From the NCBI GenBank assembly GCA_000499405.2, contig HG738138.1, forward strand, positions 2,170,001 to 2,234,000: DNA of 64,000 nucleotides, in the 5' to 3' direction. The notes under the pieces were generated by a model. The model was not told the DNA's origin, ran no database searches, and saw only the letters and a list, made by a program, of their open reading frames with translations. The translations under genes and the position numbers were made by a program. Below, piece by piece: positions 1 to 12,838 of this stretch (positions within the stretch are counted from its first letter, which is position 1; every line of letters starts with the position of its first letter). Source of the stretch: Onchocerca volvulus. Its lineage: Eukaryota > Nematoda > Chromadorea > Rhabditida > Onchocercidae.

Positions 1-242
1 TAATTGAATTCAATTTTTGCTATTAATAAAATTAAAAATTGCAAGGCTGAACAATCTTTTATCATCTAAATAAGCTCACTTATTGCGGACAAATACAATT
101 GCTGATGCGTCATTCCGTAATCATACTTTTCTAATCAATAAATTATTTATTTATTTATTTTTCATCACTCAAAAACTTCAACATAGATTAATTTGCGCAT
201 ATTTTGCTCTATTAATTCCAATAAAATTTGCTAATTTTACAG
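1..242 (+). other. intron (3' part) of the tandem peroxidase gene
   Basis: AT-rich sequence with no convincing exon. It ends in a pyrimidine-rich stretch and the acceptor TTTTACAG at 235-242, directly before the first recognised peroxidase exon. The short open frame at 83-286 runs across this acceptor and is not supported by peroxidase similarity. Confidence 0.6.
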
Positions 243-3200
243 GTATTTATTACGTGAAACAATCAGTAAACCTGGATTGCATATGAATAATTATTTCAAA
301 AATGAATTTCTTCGTGGTAAAGGCAATTATGGACTTGATTTAGCAGCAATGATCATACAAATGGGTCGAGATCATGGAGTCCCGGGATATACTGCTTTTC
401 GAAGTGCTTGTGGTCTTCGACAACCAGCTAACTTCAGCGATTTGGCTGATATTGTAATTCTTTTGGGACTATTCATTATACTTAGACCGAAATTTATATT
501 GCCATGCTTAAAATTTAGAATATTGAACTGAATTATCTGTAAATTAATTTATTTTTATATTTCAAAAATTATTAGATGTCCAATAGCCAAAAAAAAAGGC
601 CAATGATATCGAGCAAATTTTACATTTGTCGATTAATTATTCTAATTATAGATATTAGAATCACTTGATTTGGATGAATTGGCCAAATTATACGATCACA
701 TCGATGATGTTGATTTATTTGTACTTGGTATGGCTGAGAAACCAGAAGTTGGCGCATTAGTTGGACCAACATTTGCATGCATCATCGGTAAACAATTTCA
801 GAAGGTTCTATATTTAATTTCTTTTTTTTTTTTTTGAAATTAATAATCAAATTTGTGGATTAGTAATCGAAGTAATAAAATAATATTCATTATGTACCAA
901 GATTAAGTCGAAAAAAACTTTAGCCCGATTTATCAAACTTTAGCCCGGTCTTTTTTTTTTTCAAGAAAATAAAAATAAAATCATTTTAATTTGTAATGGA
1001 CATATTTTTGATAAATAGAAAAAAAGATATGAAATTTTTCATGTTTTTTTTTTACAATTTTTAATTTTTATGATGAATGTGAATAGAAATGATTGAGAAA
1101 TAAGAATGAAAATTAACGGAAAGGACAAATTTGGGAGAAATTTTGAATTTAATTACTTTTAAATTTTCGTTAAGATCCGTCGAGGTGATCGATTTTGGTA
1201 TGAAAATTTCTTTGCACCATCAGCGTTTACATTGGAACAGTTGGGAGAAATTCGGAAAACAACATTAGCACGAATAGTCTGCGATAATTTGGAAGGCATT
1301 AACGAAATTCAACCAAATGTTTTCACACTTGCTGATATTTATGGGTAATAACATAATTATTAATTAACATAAATATTTTTTTTCTTTTCTTTTAAATCAA
1401 ATTTGAATTTAATGAATTATCACAAAGCTTCATTGTGCTTAAATTTGAATGCAATTATCAGAAATAAAAGTCAGAAACGAAAAAAAATGATAGAATGGTT
1501 GGATGGAAGTATTCATAAAAGAATATTTGAAAAAAAAAAGGGTTTTACAGCATATTATTCTGAATTTGGATAAGTATTTCTGGATTTAATTAAAATTTTA
1601 TTCAAACAATTCTTTATGATGACGATTTTACAATACAGAAATTGTCCCATGCATTGCAATTCAACGATAATCGATACGATCGATTTAACACAATGGATTG
1701 ATCAAGAACCTAGGCTCAAGTTACCCATAACAAAGGCTACATTAGAAAAAGCAGTACGATTGGGTGCTGAACATGCGAAACGTTTGAATGAAGCAGAAGC
1801 AGATCGAATTAGAAGACAAGGTAAATGATAATAAAATATGTTTAATCCACTTTTTTTTTTTTTTTTGGCTTTAAAAAATTCCAAAAATTGACTTTTCAAA
1901 ATTTGTTCTTATTCAAAAATATTCTTTGAAACTTGAATGATATTGAACTATTATTTTATTTATTATTTGAATGCATCTTGATACATATATATTATTAGGA
2001 AGAAGTGGTAATGCAAATCGAAGTCAAAAATTGGCAGTTTATGCGCATTCAAATTTGTTAGCACCAAAAAAAGAATCATTGGAAATTTCGCATCGTGCAG
2101 AAGTTCTTCGTGAAGCAACCAAAGTTCTATTAAGAGGGTAAATTTAATTATTTAAAGAAGTCGTCAATTTTCTTCTTCTCAATTTTAAATATGACTAATT
2201 TTCGCAAAAATTTTAATTTTTAGTGATGGTTTGAGTGAGCAAGAACGCTTACCGTTAGAATTAGATTTGCCTACATTGCAACGCTTACTTCCGGAAGTTG
2301 ATGTATCATATTTTGTTGGAAATATTACGGATTTTTTGGGCGAAGAGAATCCATCCATAGAAGAATGTTTACCGAGACCGTTACCCTGTGATCATACCAC
2401 TAAATATCGTACATTTTCCGGATGGTGTAATAATTTGAAATTTCCACATTATGGAAATGCTTTTGCACCAATGCGTCGTTTACTGGATCCAGTTTATGAG
2501 GATGGTAATTTTTCTTTTTTTTTTCTTTTTTTTCCTTGAATTTAAAATTCCTTAGCAAATTTTGTGACAGCACAATATATGTTATAAAGGTTAATGACAT
2601 TTTTACCGGAACTGTTTTCAGGTTTCGATAGTCCACGTATAATGAGTCGTAATAGAGGACGTAAATTACCATCGGCTCGAAAGGTATCAAATGCTGTGCA
2701 TGCCGAAGCACCTGTATTTCATGCCGTATATACGCATATGCTTATGCAAATGGGACAAATAATTGATCATGATTTTGCTCATTCGCCAGTTTCAAGAGGT
2801 TTCAAAATTATTTTCAAATTTAAATACTATAATAAATTATTTATCACAAAAATAGCAAAGAAAGTATATTGATTAATTTTAATAACATAATTTTATTAGT
2901 ATAATAATAAATCTAAAACAGCACTTTGTATGTTAATAATTCATAATTATTGAAATTTTAAATTTTAACTTTTCCAATTTTTAATTAATTTTTTGTAATT
3001 GCAAAGAGTGTTAAGTTTTCATAGTTTTTTTTTTTTTTTTCATTTTTCTATTATTGTTAACAGGACCCGGAAATGCGATTTTGGATTGTAGTCGTTGTGA
3101 TTCAGCCAAAACCGTGTCCATACATTGTTTTCCGATACCAATCGAAAGTGGTGATCCGTATTTTCCACATTTGCTTGATAATGGTGAACCAAGATGCATA

Positions 3201-6200
3201 GCATTTACAAGATCTCTCCTCGGTCAACTTACTCTTGGATATCGAAATCAGGTATGCATAAAATCATAACTATTGTTCTAATCTAATTTAAGTAAAGTTT
3301 TTACTGATCAAAAAAAAAAAAAGAATCTTATGAAATTTGCAAAATTTTTAACATTATTCTAAAATTTCAATCATTAATTTTAGCTGGATCAATTAACTTC
3401 TTATATTGATGCTTCATTTATCTATGGTTCAACGGAATGTGAAGCAAATAAGCTACGTTTGTTTAGCCAAGGACTTCTTAATTTTACAGATCTTGGTTTT
3501 AATCGAGAAGCTTTACCACAAGGACGTCAGGAAAGAGATTGCAGGTTTTTCGCTTCATATAAACTAATTGAAAATTTAACAATAATTTGGCTGAAATGTA
3601 TAACTTTTCATCCCAAATTCATGATTGTCAAGTAAAAAATAACAAACAAAAACTTGATTATTCAAGCAATAAAAATTTTCTCAACCTTGCCAATTTTTAT
3701 CATAAAAAAAAAATTAAAAAAAATAAGAAAAAAAAGTCAAAATATGAATATTTTCAGATCTCAACCACGACATCCATGTTTCAATGCAGGTGATGAACGT
3801 AGTAATGAACAACCAGGTCTTACCGTTATGCATACGCTATTTCTCCGTGAACACAATCGTATTGCAGCAAGTTTAAGTCGTATCAATAATTTTTGGTCTG
3901 ATGAAAAGATATATTTGGTAATTAATTTCCTAAACTTGTATTATTTTAATTTAAATATGAGGTCAATTTTTTTGATTTAAAACGTTTTATTAAATGATAA
4001 AAATCAAGTTTTTGATTTAATGATATATTTGGGATTTGATTTCTTACTTTTATTTATTATAGTTTCAAATTTTTAATTAATTTTCCAAATTTAAAATATT
4101 TTATCAATTTTATCAAATAATAGGAACTAATTTTTGATCTAACGAAATGATATATTTAGCACTCATTTCTCTACTTTTATTATTGTAGTTTCAAACGTAG
4201 AATTTACTTCAAATAATTAAAAAAAAAATTTGAAAAAAACATTTTTTTTTTTCATTAAATAATAAGAATTAATATAATATAGGAAACACGACGTATAATG
4301 GGTGCTAAAATACAACATATTGTCTATAATGAATGGTTACCTATTGTATTAGGTTGTGAAGCTACTGCAAGATATGATTTGGTACCACGTAAGACTGGCT
4401 ATTATAAAGGTAATTAGATTATTATATTTTCAGTTTAATTTAAATTTAAATAAAATTATTTGTAATATTCAATTAAATTGAAAAAAAAAAAGAAGAATCA
4501 GTGATAATTTTAGGATATGATGATAAATGTGATCCAACTATGACACAAGAAATGGCAACAGCAGCATTTCGTTTTGGTCATTCACTTATACGTAACATAT
4601 TTCCACGTATGAATGCTGAATATAAGGAAGAAACGGATGGTCTCGATTTAAAAGTAAGCATACTAACTGATCTCGAATGACCTCGAAATGGATGACCCCA
4701 ATTTTTTTTTTTTCCAATTAATTCACAAAATAAATTATTTCTTTATTTGTAATATGAATTTATTGTTTCTTGAAATAATTATTTATAGGCTTCATTTAAT
4801 AATGAAACATTCTATTACTCTTTGGAAACTGGACATATTGAATCAGTAATTATGGGCCTTCTTGGATCACATAGGTAAAGTATTTATTAACTAATCACTT
4901 TTTTGATATTTATTTTGAAAAAAAAAAGTACCAAACTTGAATTTATTCTTTTTTTTTTAATCATTTCATATATTAAATATATAATTTTAGTATGGGCTTT
5001 GATCGTTATATCAGTGATGCGGTACGTAATCATTTATTCCAAAAATCATCTAATCCATATACAGGCATGGATCTTCCTGCACTTAATATACAACGTGGAA
5101 GAGATCATGGTATACCACCATATAATTCATATCGGTAATACTTTTATATAAAATTAATTAAACAGAAAAAAAAAAGGAAAGAAAATTTTAAATCAAAATT
5201 GAAATAGAATATTTGAAAAATTAGCAAAAATAATTTATTAAATTAATTTTAAGCATTGGTAAATTTTAAAAATATTAACAAAAAGAAAAAAAAATGACAA
5301 AATTCCAGTGAAATGTGTGGAATGCATCGTGCAAGAAATTTTGATGATTTGAAAGATGTCATGGATGATCGAACGATAGCAGCATTTCGAAATGTTTACG
5401 ATCATGTAGATGACATTGACCTCTTTCCGGGTATGATGTCTGAAAGGCCACTGAAAGGTTAGTTGAATTTGTTTTTTTTTTTTTCTTGCAAGGAATTTGT
5501 AATTTTGATTTTTGAAAAGTAAATTTTTTGTCAAAAAGCAGTAATTTTTACTTGATGTATGAAATTTCTCTAAATAAATAAAAATCAAAATAAGAGATTA
5601 ATTTAAAAAACAAACAAACAAGATTTAAAAATTTATTTTTACGAATTCCTTATTGTTTTCATGAGAAATCTTGTATTTCAGAGTAATTCCTGAAATAGCC
5701 ATTAATTTTTTGTTTTTCCTTTTTTTACTGAAAATTTAAGGAGCATTGGTTGGACCAATGCTGACATGTATCATTGGCGAACAATTTCAACGATTAAAAC
5801 GTTGCGATCGATTCTTTTACGAAAATGATAACCCGGCAACAAAGTTTACGCCAGGTTTGTTACTTTCATAGAAAATGACATGTCAAAAGATAAGGATTGA
5901 TGATAAGAGAAAAGTGATTAGAGAATTATCATCGATAGTTAAAAGGTGTCTTTAATTTGCGCTTCGATTCATTTTGCCTTGAAAATCTCAGGTTCTTTTT
6001 CCGTTGTAATTTTATCATATGACTGTTCCAATCAGTATTTCCAACTTATGATTTGCTGATTCCTCAATGAAGAATGTATAAGATGAACTTCTGCGTCCTC
6101 AAGAAATATCCAAAAATCTATCTTTTGATCCGTCTCCATAAAAAGATCAAAACTTTCTCAAAGAGGAAAACAGGCAAAAAATTGAACCAAATTTCAAAGA

Positions 6201-7578
6201 TATCTTCTGCCTAAGATCCATTTTTACGTGAAGTCTAGGGAGAAAATAATGATTTCATCTTAGTAACTTAAGATTCTTAATAACTGAAGAATATAATAAT
6301 ATTCTTAATGCGCATGTGCACACACACACATATACTTCTTGAATTTTTGTATATATTCAGGCTATACTGAAAGTATAAGAAAACAGTGAATTTATATTTA
6401 CAACGTAGGATACGTCAACACAGAAGAAATTTTTAACTTAATCTATCAAAATTACCATAAACTGGAGGAGAGTAGGAGAATATGACACTACAATATGGTT
6501 AAAAGTAAACAAATTTTCTAAAATATGCAATTCAGTTATTTTCGCGTAATATTTGCGAAAACACAAAAATATAGGCAATTCCAATTTGACTACTTAGTTC
6601 CGGAACCATCGAATTATAAAAATTTCATAAAATATTTGCATTCTAGATCAATTAGCGGAAATACGAAAAACAACATTAAGTAAACTTATTTGCGCAAATA
6701 GTCAATATGCGCGTCGCATTCAACCAAATGCATTCCTTATGCCGGACGATTTAACGTTTGTATAAATTTTACCTTTTCAAAGTTATTATTGTCAATTTTG
6801 AAATCGCCCATCAATTTCATTCATTATTTCCGACGAAAAGTTCTAATCGTTTAAATCAAAATTTATATATTTGAAATTCTTTAATACATAAGTGAGATTA
6901 ATGATTTAAAATAATGCGTTGATACGACCGAAGTACTTGATTTCAGAAATGCGCCAATGAAATGTTCTGAACTATCAGACATCGACCTTTATGAATGGCT
7001 TGATCGACGTGAAGCTTTCGCTATACTTTTTTCTAATCACAGAAATTTAAACAAGGCGTAACTTCCAAAAGAATCGAAACTTCTTTTCAGAATTTTGTGT
7101 GGTTGATCATCGAGTTATTAATTTGGGAAGGACAAAACGCATAACACCATGTATCACGTGTACATGTACCGCTGAAGGAGTACGTTTGAAATATACATAC
7201 ATTTGAAATTTATTTAACGAATCTAATGGAAAATAAAATTTCAACATGCTTTATTGTAAATCGAAATTTCTCAAAAAAAAAAAAAAAAAAAAAACAAAAT
7301 TTTAGCCAGAATGTCATTCGATGGTAATTGATCGTTGCGAATCATTGTTAACGGATTATCTGTTCTCGGAAGTGATCGCTGTACGTATGCATTCGTTTTT
7401 CCTTTCTCACAAATGTCAAGGAATTTCTCATTACTTCACACAATTTCGACAATTTTTAGTAAAAATAATTTCGCATAATTTGCATTTAAATATACTTTTT
7501 TTAACCTTTTTTTTTCAGGATACAGTTTGCGTAATACAATGTTCTTCATTGATACGTCAAAGAAGCAGGCAACTGTAA
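243..7578 (+). CDS. tandem-domain animal haem peroxidase (5' end outside window)
   Basis: Secreted-type haem peroxidase of the myeloperoxidase/skpo/MLT-7 superfamily; family members oxidise substrates with H2O2, in nematodes often to cross-link cuticle tyrosines. Exons: 243-453, 652-804, 1175-1344, 1639-1820, 1999-2137, 2224-2504, 2622-2798, 3064-3251, 3384-3544, 3758-3917, 4283-4409, 4514-4653, 4789-4874, 4991-5134, 5309-5457, 5741-5854, 6647-6755, 6947-7008, 7091-7179, 7306-7380, 7519-7578 (TAA). All have AG/GT borders and continuous phase. Domain 1 appears only as its C-terminal part ([20 protein letters not shown]). Domain 2 is complete: distal His in GQIIDHDF, catalytic Arg/Glu in [10 protein letters not shown], proximal His in [10 protein letters not shown], then [10 protein letters not shown] and TCIIGEQF. 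A Cys-rich tail ([15 protein letters not shown]) follows. The domains are joined by about 140 residues containing a charged, helical-looking segment. No membrane segment is seen. Substrate and exact orthologue are unknown. Confidence 0.93.
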
Positions 7579-7872
7579 CTTTTCTGATGCATCACAGATG
7601 CAAATTATGAACAGAAAAATAGAAAATATTATTTGTAATTATTGAGGTGCAATTCAGTATGTCTCGTAGTAAACATTTTCGAATAAATATATAATATATT
7701 TTGGTAAAGCTATCAGTATTTCCAGACTTTATATACTTTATGGATATGATACAACATAATTCCGAGGTAGATTGCAAAGATTTATTTCTCTATTAAATTT
7801 AAGTTCATGTGTATCGTCCTTCAGTCCCTAGAAGCTTCCCAATGTCAAAATTAAATAAAATCCCTTTTATCA
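7579..7872 (+). other. 3' UTR and downstream flank of the peroxidase gene
   Basis: No coding potential. AATAAA hexamers at 7682-7687 and 7854-7859 are candidate polyadenylation signals after the stop at 7576-7578. The flank ends where the transposon-derived block starts. Confidence 0.5.
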
Positions 7873-7899
7873 TCTATATAAATAAAAATGTAAATGCTA

Positions 7900-8060
7900 C
7901 CTGTTACAACTCTAATAACTCCTCAAGTTCTCCACCGATTTTTTCCAAATTTTGATACAACCTTGCATTCAAGTAGGCGAGTGATCTTTTATACACCTAA
8001 TTACTTTTTTTCACGTGTCACGTACGTGACAACTAAAAATAAGTGAGGAGGCGGAGTTTA
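7900..8060 (+). repeat. long direct repeat A, copy 1 (copy 2 at about 9784-9945)
   Basis: About 160 bases, nearly identical to 9784-9945, covering CTCCACCGATTTTTTCC, CACCTAATTACTTTTTTTC and AAATAAGTGAGGAGGCGGAG. Each copy contains the perfect 14-base palindrome GTCACGTACGTGAC (8017-8030 and 9903-9916). The copies probably mark the same part of two related elements. Confidence 0.85.
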
Positions 8061-8089
8061 TTGGCTCTGTCTTCCTCTTTTTCTCTCAT

Positions 8090-8265
8090 TCTCCTTCCAC
8101 GCATCTATCTATCCTTTTTTCTCTCACCCCCCTTCCGCGCATCTATATATCCTTTTTTCTCTCATTCTCCTTCTTCCGCGCATCTCTCCAACAGTAACAA
8201 CAGCTAGCCCTCCTTTTTTTCTCTCACTTCTCATTCTCCTTCTTCCCCCACTTCTCTAATAACAA
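8090..8265 (+). repeat. CT-rich repeat array
   Basis: Repeated TTTTTTCTCTCATTCTCC and CGCGCATCTATCTATCC type units. The same array recurs at about 9375-9550, next to AACAGTAACAACAGC. It is part of the transposon block and non-coding; the open frame at 9321-9674 is only a translation of it. Confidence 0.7.
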
Positions 8266-8371
8266 TTAATAAAAGAAATAAAAAGTCGAAAAAAAAATTT
8301 TGATGAAATATTAAAATGATAATAATAAAAAGAAAAAAATTCACAACAAAAAGTAAAAAAAAAGAACAAAC

Positions 8372-8520
8372 CTTTTTTTCAAAGATATTTTGAATCTACA
8401 TTATCATCGTTCCAGTCATTGATGGTTTTCGTTCTACCAGTAATACACTTCCTAAAGGAATAGATAAAAATTACAAATTAGTTGAAAATATTATTAAAAT
8501 TGAAATGAATACCATCAAAT
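8372..8520 (+). repeat. direct repeat B, copy 1 (copy 2 at about 9140-9285)
   Basis: About 145 bases, nearly identical to 9140-9285, including TTGAATCTACATTATCATCG and CCAGTCATTGATGGTTTTC. A shorter diverged piece is at about 8590-8640. Just after it, at 8640-8745, lies an inverted copy of the unit that is tandem at 9.64-10.40 kb. Confidence 0.8.
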
Positions 8521-9639
8521 TAAAAATTATATAATATAATACATAATAATAAAAAAGAAAAAAATTCCCAACAAAATTTAAAAAAGGAACAAGCCTTTTT
8601 TTGGAAGACATTTTGAATCTATATTATCATCTTTTCGTTCCAATAGTCGTAAATGTTGAAATGCTAGTAATTACTGCTTTGAAAATCTGATCGAAGTTGA
8701 ATTCCGAGTATTGCACTGTTTACTGAACTGAACGCTGATGCTCTTAAAAAAATAATTAAAAAATAATGTACAATAAAAAAGCATATAATTAAAAAGTAAA
8801 AAACTAAGAAAAAAATAGAAGAAAATTGGATTTCATAAAAGCTAAAAAATAAAAGGAATAAAAAGTCGAAAAAAAAATTTTTGATGAAATATTAAAATGA
8901 ATATCATGAAATCAAAATCATATAATAGTAAAAAAGAACAAAATTCCCAAAAAAGTGTTAAAAAGGAACAAGCCTTTAATCAATTAAAAAATACATAGTA
9001 CATCGCTTTTTTCCTAGGTAAATTAAACATGAAACAATAAGGAATATAATTAAATAAAAAAACCAAGAAAAAAAATGGAAGAAAATATGTATAATACTAA
9101 AAAGAAAAAATTCACAGCAAAAAGTAAAAGAAAGAACAAACCTTTTTCCGAAAGATATTTTGAATCTACATTATCATCGTTCCAGTCATTGATGGTTTTC
9201 ATTCTACCAGTAATACACTTCTTAAAGGAATAGATAAAAATTACAAATTAGTTGAAAATGTTATTAAAATGAATATTATCAAATAAAAAAAAATGGAATA
9301 AGTTCAATAAGGAGCTAATTATGCGCACAGCGCCTGCGCACATGGAAGCATCAACCTCTCTAACAGTAACAACAGCCAGCCTTCCTTTTTTTCTCTCATT
9401 CTCCTTCTTCCGCGCATCTATCTATCCTTTTTTCTCTCATTCTCTTTCTTTCGCGCATCTCTCTAACAGCAACAACAGCCAGCCTTCCTTTATTTCTCTC
9501 ATTCTCCTTCTTCCGCGCAACTCTCTACCTTTTTCTTTCTCATTCCCTGCCGCGCATTTTAATTCCAAAATTTTGGACGGACGAACATTTTCGGACCTTT
9601 TTTTTTTTTTTGGTTTTTGTATTTCAAATTTGAGGTTTT

Positions 9640-10400
9640 CAACTTACGATCATTTCGGCATTTACGGCTATTAGTATCTTTAATATCATATGTAATTTTT
9701 TGCAGCATCAGCGTTCTGTTCAGTAAGCAGTGAAATACTCGCAATTCAACTTGGATCAAGTTCTCAACACAGTAGGTAAAAACTTATCTGTTACTACTGT
9801 AATAATTCCTCAAATTCTCCACCGATTTTTTCCAAATTTTGACGCAGCTTGCATTCAAGTAAACGAGTGATCTTCTATACACCTAATTACTTTTTTTCAC
9901 GTGTCACGTACGTGACAACTAAAAATAAGTGAGGAGGCGGAGCTTAAGATAATAATAATAAATTTAAAATTTTAAATTCAAAATTTTGGACGAACGAACA
10001 TTTGGACATTTTTTTTTTTTTGCTTTTTATATTTTTAAAAATAAGATTTTGAACTTACGAACATTTCATCAATTACGACTATTAGCATCTTTTAATATCA
10101 TATGCAATTTTTTGCAGCATCAGCGTTCAGTTCAGTAAGCAGTGAAATACTCGGAATTCGACTTCGATCAAATTTTCAAAGCAGTAGGTAAAAACTTTCT
10201 GAGTTTTAAGATTTTCAACTTACGAATACTTCAACATTTACGACTATTAGTATCTTTTAATATCATACGTAATTTTTTGCAGCATCTGCGTTCAGTCCAG
10301 TAAGCAGTGCAATACTCGGAATTCAACTTCGATCAAATTTTCAAACCAGTAGGTTAAAACTTTCCGAGGTTTAAGATTTTGAACAAACGACTACTTATGA
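9640..10400 (+). repeat. tandem/dispersed unit of about 150-200 bases
   Basis: A unit holding TTTGCAGCATCAGCGTTC, CAGTAAGCAGTGAAATACTC and TAGGTAAAAACTT occurs near 9700-9785, 10114-10200 and 10280-10365. Inverted copies lie at about 8640-8745, 12535-12650 and 12690-12835. One copy is interrupted by direct repeat A (9784-9945). This looks like subterminal repeat material of the Helitron-like elements. Confidence 0.75.
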
Positions 10401-10547
10401 CTGTTAGTATCTTTTAATATAATTTTTCAAATGCGGCACAGCAATAGCAACGTTCCAACAATTCGATTGAGCATTTAGAATTCAAGTTGAAGTTGAATCA
10501 GAAGTCAATTTTTAGAATAATTGGGGGCAATCCGTATGCCTTGATTC

Positions 10548-11096
10548 GTGAAGAAAATGCCTCTGAGACGACGATCAAACTTGAGTCGTCGTACTCGCAC
10601 AGCGCAACGATTACAGCGAGTAGATGGAAATCGAAGTCAGGAAGAACGGGTATCAGATACTGAGCGAAGGAGACAAAGGATGGCTCAAATACGAGCAGAG
10701 CGACGCGCAGCCAGACTTGAGGATGCGCGATTGCGAACACATCGATCTTCTTCGACACTTTCAAGTTTGCTTTCTTTTCAACAGAATGAAAGTGTGGCTG
10801 AAAGACGTCAACAAGAAACAGAAAATCAACGTCGAACAGGACTGCGTGCACAGCCATCACGTAATTTTAATCGCCTTGCATTCCGTTATAATCCAGCTGA
10901 TAATTATAGTTTGAATTCGCATGTTCTCACTGGCACTATGAATGAAATATGCCCTTATTGCAAAACTCTGAAATTCAAAGGAGAAGCAAAAGGAATGTGT
11001 TGCGCTGCTGGAAAAATTAAGCTACCTCAACAGGAAATCAACGATCTTTCATTTGAGAAGTTTCAGAAATTTCAGAAATTCATTCCGTGGAAATAA
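10548..11096 (+). pseudogene. Helitron Rep/helicase N-terminal fragment
   Basis: An open frame of 182 codons ending in TAA. The N-terminus is very Arg-rich with RRR/ERRQ repeats, as at the start of many Helitron RepHel proteins. The segment CPYCKTLKFKGEAKGMCC followed by AGKIKLPQ matches the characteristic N-terminal Cys motif of Helitron helicase-like proteins (CxYCxAxKxKGExxGxCCxxGKVxLP). The frame stops about 20 residues later, so the HUH nuclease and the PIF1-like helicase are absent. Family membership is inferred from this motif; the piece is too short to be functional. A related fragment lies inverted at 12839-13160. Confidence 0.8.
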
Positions 11097-11872
11097 GAAT
11101 GAGAAGAAAATTTCGAAGACTTTTAATATTTCATATGATGAGAAAGTAAATTTCATAGGAATATTATGAAAGGAAAAAGATAAATTAGAAAAAATATGCA
11201 CTTGCGCATAATTACAGATTAAATACTAGTGCCAATTTATATTGATTACAACTACAAGGAGTATAACACAGCCTTAGTTCCTCCATTTTATTCTAACAAA
11301 CACTATTTTTTATAAGTATCACTTTTGATGAGAATACTTTGAATTTTCATTATTCTGTTCCAATAAAATAGGTAAATACAAGCATCAAAATGCATGAAAG
11401 TTATAAGGAAATTAATATCTAAAATACTGCGACTGATTCAGATATGAACCTGATGATAATTCAAAACGAAAATGATATCGTAATGAATGATGAATGATTT
11501 TGATAACTATTTATATGGAATGAAATTATACTGAACGATGAATAATAATTTTACATAATCAAATTTTTGAATATACAAATTGATTCTTATTATTGTCACT
11601 ACTTGCATCAATAACATATTGCGACATCCTATTTTTATTATCGCTTAAAAAAGCTGAATTTGATTGAAAACATTTGTTGTGCAATTGAATTAATAAAAAT
11701 GTATAACGATTAAGGATTGTGTAAGGCTCTTTGATTTTTTTGAACTTGTTTATTACAAATTAGATGGATACTTTCACCTCTGCAAGAACTAAGGCTATGT
11801 TATTTTAGGATCGAATTGCTGCCTTTTGATTCGGCAGTGTATCCGGCAAGCAAAGTTTTCAATGGCTTAGGC

Positions 11873-11922
11873 TTGATAACTATTTATATGGAATAATTTC
11901 ATTCCATATAAATAATTATCAA
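11873..11922. repeat. palindrome, 22-base arms and 6-base loop
   Basis: Arms 11873-11894 and 11901-11922 pair with a single mismatch around the loop AATTTC. The right arm continues into sequence inverted relative to 11483-11521 (39 bases, one mismatch). It probably marks the centre of the inverted duplication. Confidence 0.85.
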
Positions 11923-11996
11923 AATCATTCATCATTCATTATCTCATGATAACAAAATAATTAAGTTTAACCACATAAAAGAGTTGAGATAAATCT

Positions 11997-12158
11997 TCAG
12001 TCACAGTTAAACAACGCCTTAGCAAATTCCTTGCCAGTAAATTCCTTTAGATCTTCTATACTTTCACGAATTCCTGTAGCTGGCAACTTCGCTTTAGAAG
12101 TTTCTGCAAGTCCAATAACTACAATATCATTTTCGTTTTGAATTGTCATCAGGTTCAT
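11997..12158 (-). pseudogene. short open frame (53 codons) in the inverted transposon arm, unrecognised
   Basis: Reads NENDIVVIGLAETSKAKLP, then TGIRESIEDLKEFTGKEF, and stops at TGA. Composition is protein-like and GC is above the surroundings, but I recognise no family. The equivalent part is deleted from the left arm after position 11475. It may be a relic of transposon-encoded or captured coding sequence; chance is possible. Confidence 0.25.
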
Positions 12159-12838
12159 ATCTGAATCAGTCGCAGTATTTTAGATATTAATTTCCTTATC
12201 ACTTTCGTGCATTTTGATGCTTGTATTTACCTATTTTATTGGAATAGAATAATGAAAATTCAAAGTATTCTAATCAAAAGGGATATTTATAAAAAATAGT
12301 GTTTGTTGGAATAAAATGGAGGAACTAAGGCTGTGTTATACTCCTTGTAGTTGTAATCAATATAAATTGGCACCAATATTTAATCTGTAATTATGCGCAA
12401 GTGCATATTTTTTCTAATTTATCTTTTTCCTTTCATAATATTCCTATGAAATTTACTTTCTCATCATATGAAATNAAAAGATACTAACAGTCATAAATGT
12501 TCGTTTGTTCAAAATCTTAAACCTCGGAAAGTTTTTACCTTATGCTTTGAAAATTTGATCAAAGTTGAATTCCGAGTACTGCACTGCTTACTGAACTGAA
12601 CGCTGATGCTGCAAAAAATAACATATGATATTAAAAGATACTAATAGTCATAAATGTTGAAATACTCGTAAGCTCAAAATCTTAAACCTCGGAAAGTTTT
12701 TACCTACTGCTTTGAAAATTTGACCGAAGTTGAATTCCGAGTATTTTACTGCTTACTGAATTGAACGCTGATGCTGCAAAAAATTACATATGATATTAAA
12801 AGATACTAATAGCCGTAAATGTCGAAATGTTCGTAAGG

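Larger units (their letters stand above)
11110..12474. repeat. large inverted repeat (arms about 11110-11475 and 12117-12474)
   Basis: The plus-strand text of 11110-11475 reappears reverse-complemented at 12117-12474 with few differences, for example GGTAAATACAAGCATCAAAA against TTTTGATGCTTGTATTTACC. The spacer of about 640 bases contains a near-perfect palindrome at 11873-11922. The right arm ends at an N (12475), so an assembly join cannot be excluded. Confidence 0.85.

Noticed and set aside
9321..9674. 117-codon open frame with hydrophobic Ser/Phe-rich sequence
   Set aside because: It arises from the CT-rich array and T-runs of the transposon block; no conserved motif.
10498..10914. Other open frames overlapping the Rep fragment (minus 10498-10860; plus 10624-10914)
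   Set aside because: They overlap the frame that carries the recognisable Helitron Cys motif and lack any motif of their own.
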